Assembly: GCF_025949665.1 (NCBI RefSeq)
Contig: NZ_JAPDFT010000001.1
Coordinates: 1,116,001-1,180,000, forward strand
Direction: 5' to 3'
Source: Chryseobacterium viscerum
Lineage (GTDB): Bacteria > Bacteroidota > Bacteroidia > Flavobacteriales > Weeksellaceae
DNA length: 64,000 bases
Positions 46,978-55,194 of the stretch are shown piece by piece. The notes beneath the pieces were generated by a model. It had not been told where the DNA came from, did no database searches, and was given only the letters and a program-made list of their open reading frames with translations. A program made the position numbers and the translations under genes. How positions within the stretch are numbered: position 1 is the stretch's first letter; each line of letters starts with the position of its first letter.

Positions 46978-49900
46978 TGATTGCTCCTGAATATTTTAAC
47001 AATCACATCGCTGTAGAAGGCGAAATAATTGTGAAAAGTGTTCCAAACGATGCAGGTTCTGTAATGGTTTGGAATTCTGTAACGAAAAAAATCAGCACCA
47101 GAACCCATGCGGAAATAGTTTCTGATTTAAATTTAGTAACAACGAATACGTATCAGGATATACCGGTAAGAAAATCCTTCTCAGGAGGTACAGGTAATGC
47201 CTACAATGCAGTAGCTTTAGAATTAAAAGGTAATGGTGCGTCTGATACAATTTACCCCGCAATTTCTTTTCATCAGCCGGGTCTTTATGCTGCTACACTG
47301 CAGTATAGGTCAAATGGGTATCACTTTATGAATATCAATGGCAATGCTTTTGATTACGTGAGATCGGCCGGGTATTATAAAGACGGGTCAAATGATGAAA
47401 GATTCCTTACGGGAGGCGGCGGGGATTATGATTCCCGAAGAAAGGAAGACTCCTGGTATCATTCCGGAAGAGATTTTCCACAGGGAACATTGATTGAAAC
47501 TGATGTAGATTATTCTTTAGACTATGGAGACCAGTTTCTTTTAGAGATTAAAGGTAATATGTACGGAACTGATCAGCCTTTAGATTGTAAGATCCAGGGC
47601 TATATCTATAACGGTACTATTATTTCTCATAGCGGCTATTCCACATTGTATTACTGGAATGCGATTACTGCATTAAACTTAAACGGTAAACTTTGTTTTT
47701 GGTTTACTCAATTATCTTACTGGCAGGGGTTTGATGTAAAAGTTACTGCTGGCTATGGAGGTTTAGACCAGGGTAGAAACAGAGTTACTTCAGTGTCGGA
47801 TCATCCGGATCCGGGAGGTACAAAAAGGGTTCAGATCAATCTTAAACATTTACTTACCAGAGAAGAGTTAGTTTCTGGTAATACATTTTGGGAGAAGAAA
47901 GATACAGGCGGTTATTGGGTATTAGATTCAGACAGACCTATAGCGGGTTTAAACGGTAATAGTTCTCAGGTTATCTTATCTGGTGGTTTATTGGCTTCTT
48001 CTGCCTATACCGATTCACAGTTTATTCCTGCACATGGAATACATTCAAGAGGCTTTGTTCAGACAGATGAAGGTTTTCAAAACAGATTCTACAAAGTAGA
48101 TGAAAGAAACAGAATCTGGTCATTTGCTAATGCTGATAGTTATGGACTTTCCTATTATCAGGGAAGTGCCAATAGCCTGAATGAAGGTATAGGTTTCCAT
48201 TTTGGAGATGCAGACCATCCTACTCATTTTCTGGGACGGTCAGGTCAGATTTATTCTAAACAAGGTATTTATTCTACTTCATTTACTACAGGAAATAACC
48301 AGGTTTTAAATTATGGTAATCCATCTACATTATATATAGGAAACCCTACTATTAATGCTATTATAGAATCTAATAACAATGATATAATACACTATAAGGA
48401 TGGAGTAAATGGTGTAGTTTGGGATTCTCATAATTTAGATCCGTCAACTTTTGTTAAGTCATCAACTTTAAATAATTATGTTCCCTATAATGGTGCAACA
48501 CAAGATGTTAATCTTGGGGCAAAGGATTTAGAATTTGATGGTGGGGGATCTATAAATAAACACCAAAATAATGTAAGAATATTTAATAAAGTTTATCAGG
48601 GCTATTATGATGTTGGGGGACATACAGGTATTTTAGCTATTAAAATGCCGCAAGCTTCACCAGATCAGGCTATGTTCAGTATTGATATCAATATTTATGG
48701 ATATGAAAGTCAATACTTAGGTAAAGTGAATGTTGCTTTCTATAAATATGTATCAGGGACTATGGTCTCTAATGGTTCAAAAGCTATATGGGAAGTAACA
48801 GATAATTTTCCTACAACTACCGCCAGAATCGGAATTGGAACTGATGGATATCTCAGTATTTTATTAGGAGAGCCAAGTACATTTTGGAATGGGTACTTTT
48901 CATTTGAAGTAGCTAAAGTAGAAGTTAAATATGGAAACTATAATCTGGATTGGAATCTGGGATGGTCTCATGCGATAGAATCTAACTTTGACTTATATCC
49001 TGCCAATATCATTGTTTTGCCTTCTGATGTAGTGGCTACAAGAAGTTGGTTAACTAATTTTGCAGATAGCAGCTATATCCCTAAAGCAGTACAATATAAT
49101 GATGACTTCAACAGTCTTGGAGGTTATGCCAGTTCTGGAATTTACAGAGCCAACAATAACGCAGGAGGGGTTCAGCATTTATATAGTCCTATGCTGCACA
49201 TGGGTGCTCAGGATACTACAGCACAGTTGCAGATAAAATATAATGATGGTAATGCAGACGCAGGAGAATTAGTCTATAGAAGCGGGCATAATGGAAATTG
49301 GACACTATGGAGAAGAGCCTGGGATAATGTAAATTTCAAACCAAATGATTATCAGACAAGAAATACAGATGAAATTGTATCGGCCGCAAAAACTTATTAT
49401 AACAGAATACCTTTCAAACTAAAAAATAGTTCATATAAATCCTGGTCCATTCAGAAACCTACCAATAACAATTTAATATTGGCACCTTCTGTTACAAATA
49501 ATGCAGAAGATTGGGATTTAAGTAATGGTATAGAATTCACTGATGCAGGCCAGGTTTCATCAAAAGGTTTCAATAAAGTTGGGTATAATGATAACTATAT
49601 CTTAACAGCAGGCGGAGGCCAGAGATTAGCCTCAGATTTTGTATCATCTTCAGACTTAGGAAACTATCTCAGAAAAGATGGCGGTACTATGACAGGTGCT
49701 TTTAATATAGAGACACCAGCTATGTTAGGTAGGTGGAAAAGTACTGCACAAACAGGGAATTATCTGACCTGGCAAAAATATGACGGAGCTAAAGATATAG
49801 CTTATATCGGAGCTGATGGAAATTCTGCCTTATGGGGCGGAACAGGAGATAGTTTTGTAGTTCGTGCTGCAAATGGCGGTGATTTATTATTGAGTTCAGA

Positions 49901-51803
49901 TAGTGGTGTTGTTAAAATTCAGGGAGGTATTCCGTGGACTACCAACAATTTAAATCCCGGAGAATACCTGACTAAAAGAGGGAATCATCAGGATGCAACC
50001 GCAGTGAAAACTGATTATCCTTTAAGCGTTACAGATTGGGCTACAGGTACCGGATTCCCGTCTACTTATGGTAACTCTTTACACATTGCAGGAAGTAATA
50101 CATGGTATCATAGAATAGATTTTCCTTTATTCAGCAACCACTTAGAGTATTGGCAGGCGATAAATACAACAACCATGACGAAAAAAGGGAATATTCCTTT
50201 ATTGTCAGATGGAGAAACGCTTTGGACCAATAATAACTTTAATCCTGATGCTAAAGTTAATTCCGCCGAAAATGCTCAAACACTAGGATTCTCAAATGGT
50301 TTATCAGCAGGTGCGCCTTACATTTACCATAGAACAGATGGTTATGTATTTTTAGCAACACAAAGTTGGACAAACAGCAAGTTTGTTAATGTCGATGGCC
50401 AACAGGATATTACCGGACTTAAGATTATTAAAGGGAGAGGAAAAAATACAGGTACAGGCTGGGGCAACACCAGTGCATCTGCCGAGTATTCTTTCTTGGT
50501 AGAAACTGAAAGTGGTCCAAATACTGATAATCAGTATACGGCTTCCATCGGGTTCTCCTCTAATAGCGGAACACAAGCCGGTATATATGTAAGAAGTAAT
50601 GACGGAAATGGTACATCTATGGCTTTTGCAACTACTAATTCGTTTGCAGCAGGGCCTCAGATAGCGATGACTATTGATAATTATGGTGCCGTTGATCATG
50701 TAAGATCAAGACCAACATTTCAGGGAAATACAATTTGGGATACCGGTAATCTTACCCCTACGATGATCAGTAATTGGAACGATAAGTTTAAAGACTTAAA
50801 ATATGTTGCTGATTTAAATTTAGTTTCTGAATCTGGAATTTACAGACAGGAAGCCCCGTCTTCCGGGTTTAATTATACCACTACTTTAAATCTGAATTCA
50901 GCTGATGGCAGACAACAGTTAACCATCGACAGAACAGGCGGCGGCATGAAATTCAGAGGAAGCTATGCAGGGGCCGGAGATACAGGATGGCAGCCTTGGA
51001 GAACTGTCTGGAGTGATTTGAATTTCTCACAAAGCAATATTGACAGCTGGAATTATATGTCCAACAATAGCATTATTGTCAACCAACAATTTACTAATCA
51101 GACAGGTAACGGATTAATGGTTGTTGATAATTATAATGGTGGAGAATCCGGTATATATAATGAAAAAGATAAATTCTATTTAGCGGTATTAAAAGATGAA
51201 TATTATAAATATTCAAGCAGCTATAAGGGCTGGGAAGGTATTAATTTCAATAGAGGAAACAAAAATATTGGTATTGGTGCACCAGCTAATGACTCACATA
51301 AAGTAAATATTGCAGGATCATTAAATGTTTCAGACTCCGTAAATGTTGGGGGCTCAGTACAAGTTTCGGATTCAGTAGATGTTGCTGGTAGAGTATATGT
51401 TGGGGACTCGGTAAAGGCCATTAATAACTTTAAATCCGAAAATGAAGATCCTAATACTTTATTTATTCCGGACGGAAGTTTATCACGTCTTGATGATGAG
51501 ATTACCAATGAAAAATCCAGAATGAGATTATCTCATGGCATGATTGAACAGCAGCCGGGAACTCAATATTATGATTCTGATAATAGAATGCTGGTCATCA
51601 GATGTGTATATGGTGAGCATTTTATATTAGGAAAATGTTTCCGAGGTCAAAGAATATTGGTGTTAAATGCTAGTGATAATTGGCAAGGATTTGACATAGA
51701 AAGTGCAGGGTATTCATACAAAATACCACCATATAGCTCTATCCAGTTATTTGTCTGGGATGAAAAGACAGTTTATAAATATGCAGAAAATAAGATGTAT
51801 TAA
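46977..51803 (+). CDS. Giant tail fibre, set 1 (1608 aa)
   Basis: The protein is a long run of short beta repeats rich in Gly, Asn, Tyr and Ser, with motifs such as T-G-G-G and W-N-N typical of receptor-binding fibres. Near residue 1450 lies a repeat zone of alternating V-S-D-S-V and V-G-G-S-V (about 51315-51415). A segment N-F-K-S-E-N-E-D-P-N-T-L-F-I-P is shared with the set 2 fibre at 55195, after which the last ~100 residues diverge, suggesting interchangeable tips. No chaperone gene or signal peptide was seen. Confidence 0.75.
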   Translation: MIAPEYFNNHIAVEGEIIVKSVPNDAGSVMVWNSVTKKISTRTHAEIVSDLNLVTTNTYQDIPVRKSFSGGTGNAYNAVALELKGNGASDTIYPAISFHQPGLYAATLQYRSNGYHFMNINGNAFDYVRSAGYYKDGSNDERFLTGGGGDYDSRRKEDSWYHSGRDFPQGTLIETDVDYSLDYGDQFLLEIKGNMYGTDQPLDCKIQGYIYNGTIISHSGYSTLYYWNAITALNLNGKLCFWFTQLSYWQGFDVKVTAGYGGLDQGRNRVTSVSDHPDPGGTKRVQINLKHLLTREELVSGNTFWEKKDTGGYWVLDSDRPIAGLNGNSSQVILSGGLLASSAYTDSQFIPAHGIHSRGFVQTDEGFQNRFYKVDERNRIWSFANADSYGLSYYQGSANSLNEGIGFHFGDADHPTHFLGRSGQIYSKQGIYSTSFTTGNNQVLNYGNPSTLYIGNPTINAIIESNNNDIIHYKDGVNGVVWDSHNLDPSTFVKSSTLNNYVPYNGATQDVNLGAKDLEFDGGGSINKHQNNVRIFNKVYQGYYDVGGHTGILAIKMPQASPDQAMFSIDINIYGYESQYLGKVNVAFYKYVSGTMVSNGSKAIWEVTDNFPTTTARIGIGTDGYLSILLGEPSTFWNGYFSFEVAKVEVKYGNYNLDWNLGWSHAIESNFDLYPANIIVLPSDVVATRSWLTNFADSSYIPKAVQYNDDFNSLGGYASSGIYRANNNAGGVQHLYSPMLHMGAQDTTAQLQIKYNDGNADAGELVYRSGHNGNWTLWRRAWDNVNFKPNDYQTRNTDEIVSAAKTYYNRIPFKLKNSSYKSWSIQKPTNNNLILAPSVTNNAEDWDLSNGIEFTDAGQVSSKGFNKVGYNDNYILTAGGGQRLASDFVSSSDLGNYLRKDGGTMTGAFNIETPAMLGRWKSTAQTGNYLTWQKYDGAKDIAYIGADGNSALWGGTGDSFVVRAANGGDLLLSSDSGVVKIQGGIPWTTNNLNPGEYLTKRGNHQDATAVKTDYPLSVTDWATGTGFPSTYGNSLHIAGSNTWYHRIDFPLFSNHLEYWQAINTTTMTKKGNIPLLSDGETLWTNNNFNPDAKVNSAENAQTLGFSNGLSAGAPYIYHRTDGYVFLATQSWTNSKFVNVDGQQDITGLKIIKGRGKNTGTGWGNTSASAEYSFLVETESGPNTDNQYTASIGFSSNSGTQAGIYVRSNDGNGTSMAFATTNSFAAGPQIAMTIDNYGAVDHVRSRPTFQGNTIWDTGNLTPTMISNWNDKFKDLKYVADLNLVSESGIYRQEAPSSGFNYTTTLNLNSADGRQQLTIDRTGGGMKFRGSYAGAGDTGWQPWRTVWSDLNFSQSNIDSWNYMSNNSIIVNQQFTNQTGNGLMVVDNYNGGESGIYNEKDKFYLAVLKDEYYKYSSSYKGWEGINFNRGNKNIGIGAPANDSHKVNIAGSLNVSDSVNVGGSVQVSDSVDVAGRVYVGDSVKAINNFKSENEDPNTLFIPDGSLSRLDDEITNEKSRMRLSHGMIEQQPGTQYYDSDNRMLVIRCVYGEHFILGKCFRGQRILVLNASDNWQGFDIESAGYSYKIPPYSSIQLFVWDEKTVYKYAENKMY

Positions 51804-51843
51804 AACTGAAAAATTCAGAAACAAAAGAATATATAACTTATAT

Positions 51844-51879
51844 AAAATGGCGTCACTTTGTCCTAAAGTGGCGTCATTT
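51844..51879. terminator. Terminator of fibre set 1
   Basis: Arms ATGGCGTCACTTT and AAAGTGGCGTCAT pair with two G-U pairs and a five-base loop, flanked by A and T bases. It may act on both strands. Confidence 0.7.
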
Positions 51880-51971
51880 GACTGCTTGTGACCAGAACGG
51901 ATTACCCTAAACTAGGTTTATGGAGAATCTTGATGCTTTTAAGAATAAATAGTATCGGGCAATTAAAAAAA

Positions 51972-52418
51972 TTAATGAACAAGTGCCCATATTAAAACAC
52001 CAATTCCGGCATACACAGTAACCGTAATGATATCAGCTATGGGTTGCGAAAAACGTTTTTCTGCAATTTTCTCACTGTTGATCTGGTTCTTATGAAATTT
52101 CAGAATTTTTTTAGGATTATAAACAGCGTGTGCAACCAGACTGTCGCTTTCCCATCTGTCAACTATTATTTTATAGCTCTTTCCGTCAACGTCAATCTTA
52201 ACATTTTTGTTAGGGGCAAGTTTCTCCTGAATACTAACCTGAACAGGTGGTTGAGCTGTTGCATTTTGTAGCTGCGTAGAAGCCTTACCTACAGATTCAG
52301 CAGTCTTTTTAGGGTCCTGTTTATTGTTGGCCGCTGGATCCGGCTGTTTTTTTACCTGATAAGTATAACAGCTGGTAAGGGAAAATGATATAAGGATGAG
52401 ATAAAGATACTTTTGCAT
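51972..52418 (-). CDS. Lipoprotein with C-terminal membrane span
   Basis: The 148-aa protein has a lipobox L-T-S-C (Cys17) and a C-terminal hydrophobic segment (about 128-148), the same two-ended layout as the spanin-like protein at 43774. The centre has a V-D-G-K-S-Y-K-I-I-V-D-R-W-E-S-D motif. It is transcribed opposite to the fibre genes and stands alone. It could be a second spanin-like protein or an unrelated envelope lipoprotein; the latter is just as likely. Confidence 0.55.
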   Translation of the reverse strand: MQKYLYLILISFSLTSCYTYQVKKQPDPAANNKQDPKKTAESVGKASTQLQNATAQPPVQVSIQEKLAPNKNVKIDVDGKSYKIIVDRWESDSLVAHAVYNPKKILKFHKNQINSEKIAEKRFSQPIADIITVTVYAGIGVLIWALVH

Positions 52419-52548
52419 TGGCCAAATTTAAGAATTAAACGGAATATTTGGCATTTTCTTTTAAAAGATCCTGTTTTTATAAAAATGATATCTCCAAATG
52501 CAGAGTCAGACAAATGATTCGGTTCGTTTGAGTTTGCTGAATTGTAAT

Positions 52549-52613
52549 TTACTGCAACTACAGAATGGAGAGGCTAAAAAACTTTCACAGGAGCTTTAAA
52601 AATAAGAATTTTG
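52549..52613 (+). promoter_or_regulatory. eCIS regulon promoter-like element, copy F
   Basis: Box TTACTGCAACTACAG at 52549-52563 followed by AATGGAG and the AGGCTAAAAAACTTT block; GAATTTTG ends at 52613 (65 bases). It lies 308 bases upstream of the set 2 fibre genes. Confidence 0.55.
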
Positions 52614-52660
52614 GACACAGTAATTACAAACAGGATCACTCTGTTTCAGAAAAATAAAGT

Positions 52661-52725
52661 TTACTGCAGCTACAGAATAGGAAGGTCAAAAAACTTTGAA
52701 AAGAGGATAAGAAAAATGAAATTTG
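52661..52725 (+). promoter_or_regulatory. eCIS regulon promoter-like element, copy G
   Basis: Box TTACTGCAGCTACAG at 52661-52675, then AATAGGA, the AGGTCAAAAAACTTT block and GAAATTTG ending at 52725 (65 bases). It is the nearest element to the ATG at 52921. Confidence 0.6.
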
Positions 52726-52920
52726 AACTCCGATAACATTGACAAAAAGTATAGTTTTCCTGATGTCTGTAGATAAGTAATCCGTTAATTGACAAGATGA
52801 TAAAAGAGTGAATTAAAATCACTCAAAAAAAATAGAATTTCATTCAGAGCAATCGGCCTATAAAATAATTTAGGTTCCGCAGTTGTCAATTCTATCAAAA
52901 CTAATTTTCAATAATCAAAA

Positions 52921-53772
52921 ATGAGTACACCATTACATATAATTTTCAGTTGGTTTGAAAAAGGTGATATTCCTACAGAATATCAATTTAAACAGACCTT
53001 TTCATCATTCCGTCATTTAGATGAAAAAATCAAAATGGACGAGGTGATGGGCTTACAGGAAGCTTTTCAGGAAACACTGTCTACCACCACTTTTACAAAT
53101 CATCTGGAAGATGAAAATGCACATGTTTCAGTGCTGGCAAAACTGAATGCATCCAATCTTACAGATGCCAACGTAGATGAATGGAAAGAAAAGTTAAAAA
53201 TCAAATTAGCCGCTACTATAGATGGAGGAGGGGAGATTGGAAATGTCTATACAAAAGAACAGATCGGGGAAATTGTAAATGCAATTCAGACAAAGGATAA
53301 TGAAATGCTTGAGCATATTGCCAGAATTAATGAAATACTGCTCTCTAATGACGCCAATCTTGATGAACTTCAGGAAATCGTAGACTATATCAAAGAAAAC
53401 CGGCAGCAGATAGAACTGCTTAAAGAGGATATTATCAGAAATATCTCAGATGATAAAATTAACCTTGCCGGCATTTATTCAAACTGGGGTGCAGTCACCT
53501 ATCAAAATCAGTTTAATGATTTGGTGTATGCTAAAATTAAAAGCATCGAAGATGCAGCCAGTTCCGAAAAAATTAAACATGAAGAGAGAGTGAGGGGAGA
53601 CTCCAGGATAAAACATGATCTTGATACTTTAAGCTTTGTGATTGATGCTTACGACACCGTCACAATGTTTACAATACCCATTAAGGTAAGAAGAATAGAC
53701 ACCAATACTATTGAAGTGCTGTTTGACTCATTACCACCAAATATAATTCAGTTAACAATTAAAAAAATATAA
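52921..53772 (+). CDS. FETG-module fibre-associated protein, set 2
   Basis: A 283-aa paralog of 45104-45943, beginning MSTPLHIIFSWFEKGDIPTE. The middle has the D-E-L-Q-E-I-V-D-Y-I-K helix, and the C-terminus a Y-D-T-V-T-M-F-T-I-P block that also ends the following fibre (Y-D-T-V-T-L-Y-K-I-D). This shared end suggests a conserved interface for trimerisation or attachment. The 5' leader matches that of set 1. Confidence 0.7.
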   Translation: MSTPLHIIFSWFEKGDIPTEYQFKQTFSSFRHLDEKIKMDEVMGLQEAFQETLSTTTFTNHLEDENAHVSVLAKLNASNLTDANVDEWKEKLKIKLAATIDGGGEIGNVYTKEQIGEIVNAIQTKDNEMLEHIARINEILLSNDANLDELQEIVDYIKENRQQIELLKEDIIRNISDDKINLAGIYSNWGAVTYQNQFNDLVYAKIKSIEDAASSEKIKHEERVRGDSRIKHDLDTLSFVIDAYDTVTMFTIPIKVRRIDTNTIEVLFDSLPPNIIQLTIKKI

Positions 53773-53774
53773 TT

Positions 53775-55193
53775 ATGGACATTAAATACGCTTATTACCG
53801 AAGTTCTGTAGGGTATAAAATAGAAGGGAAAACAGACAATGATATTGTAACCGCAGGAGGCGGTACAAGGGCAATCAATTCTTTTTGGCATGATGGAAAT
53901 TTAAATCCGTTAGATTATGTGCCCAAAACACGTACTTTAACAATTAACGGTACAGCCTATGATTTGTCAGCAAACAGATCATTTACAACGCCAGATACCA
54001 TTACCCGTCTGAAAGGTGGGGTATCCGGTACTTTGGTCTCTGGTGATGTTACTCTTGCAGCAGGGGCTAATATGGCGGTTAACCAGACCGGAAATACAAT
54101 CACATTAGCTTCTACAGATACTACCTACACCGCAGGTAATGGTTTGACATTGGCAGGAACTACATTTTCTTTACCCGTTACTACTTCAGGTACAGGGAAT
54201 GTGGTTACGGGAGTTAGCCAGACAACCAATGGAATAACGGTAAATCTGGGTTCTGTGCCTACTTCATCAGATTTAGCTAATTATATTCCGTTATCACAAA
54301 AAGGTACTGCGAATGGGGTTGCTGCACTGGATGCATCAGGACTGGTGCCTGCATCCCAATTGCCATCTTACGTGGATGATGTTCTGGAGGGATATTATAA
54401 AACAGCTGACGGGAAGTTTTACAAAGAAGCGGGTTATACTACTCTTATCACCGGTGAGACAGGCAAAATCTACGTATCCCTTGATACCAATAAAACCTAC
54501 CGATGGACGGGAACTACATTCGTTTACATCACTTCCGGAGCTGTAGATTCTGTAAACGGATTAACGGGTGTGGTAGTCTTAAACAAATCTCATGTAGGAT
54601 TAGCTAATGCCGAAAATACGGCAGATGCAGCAAAAAATGTACTTTCCGCTACAAAATGGACTACACCAAGAACGATTACGCTTTCCGGAGTTACTGCAAC
54701 AGCACAAACTATTGACGGTTCCGGAAATGTAGCAGTACCTGTTACTGCTGTTCCTGCAACATTATTAACAGGCACTGCAGCAATCAATACAACGGGATCA
54801 GCTGCGAAACTGACAACGCCAAGAACAATTTCTGCTTCAGGTGATGCTACGTGGACCACAACCTTTGACGGTTCTGCAAACGTTACCTCAGGGTTGACAT
54901 TAGCTGCAACAGGAGTAACTGCCGGAACTTATGATGAGGTTACCGTTGATGCCAAAGGTAGAGTTACCGCTGGAAATAATACTGTAAAATCATACACTAC
55001 TGCTATTTCCGGATCTTCAGGTGTGGTACACAACTTAGGGACCAGAAATGTTGATGTTGCAATGTATGATACGGTAACGCTTTACAAAATAGATGGCAGA
55101 ATAAAATTAACGGATCCGAATAAAATAGATGTTGAATTTGATTCTGCTTTGCCTAATACTGTATCCATAACAGTAACTCGTAAAGATATTTAA
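53775..55193 (+). CDS. Tail-fibre protein, set 2 (472 aa)
   Basis: Opens MDIKYAYYRSSVGYKIEG, similar to the next protein (MDVKYAYYNTSKGYKV). The body is low-complexity beta repeat rich in Thr, Gly and Ala (for example V-T-L-A-A-G-A-N-M-A-V-N-Q-T-G-N), with an L-P-S-Y-V-D-D-V-L-E-G-Y segment and a shared C-terminal block. It fits a fibre shaft and starts two bases after the adaptor gene. Confidence 0.75.
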   Translation: MDIKYAYYRSSVGYKIEGKTDNDIVTAGGGTRAINSFWHDGNLNPLDYVPKTRTLTINGTAYDLSANRSFTTPDTITRLKGGVSGTLVSGDVTLAAGANMAVNQTGNTITLASTDTTYTAGNGLTLAGTTFSLPVTTSGTGNVVTGVSQTTNGITVNLGSVPTSSDLANYIPLSQKGTANGVAALDASGLVPASQLPSYVDDVLEGYYKTADGKFYKEAGYTTLITGETGKIYVSLDTNKTYRWTGTTFVYITSGAVDSVNGLTGVVVLNKSHVGLANAENTADAAKNVLSATKWTTPRTITLSGVTATAQTIDGSGNVAVPVTAVPATLLTGTAAINTTGSAAKLTTPRTISASGDATWTTTFDGSANVTSGLTLAATGVTAGTYDEVTVDAKGRVTAGNNTVKSYTTAISGSSGVVHNLGTRNVDVAMYDTVTLYKIDGRIKLTDPNKIDVEFDSALPNTVSITVTRKDI

Positions 55194-55194
55194 C

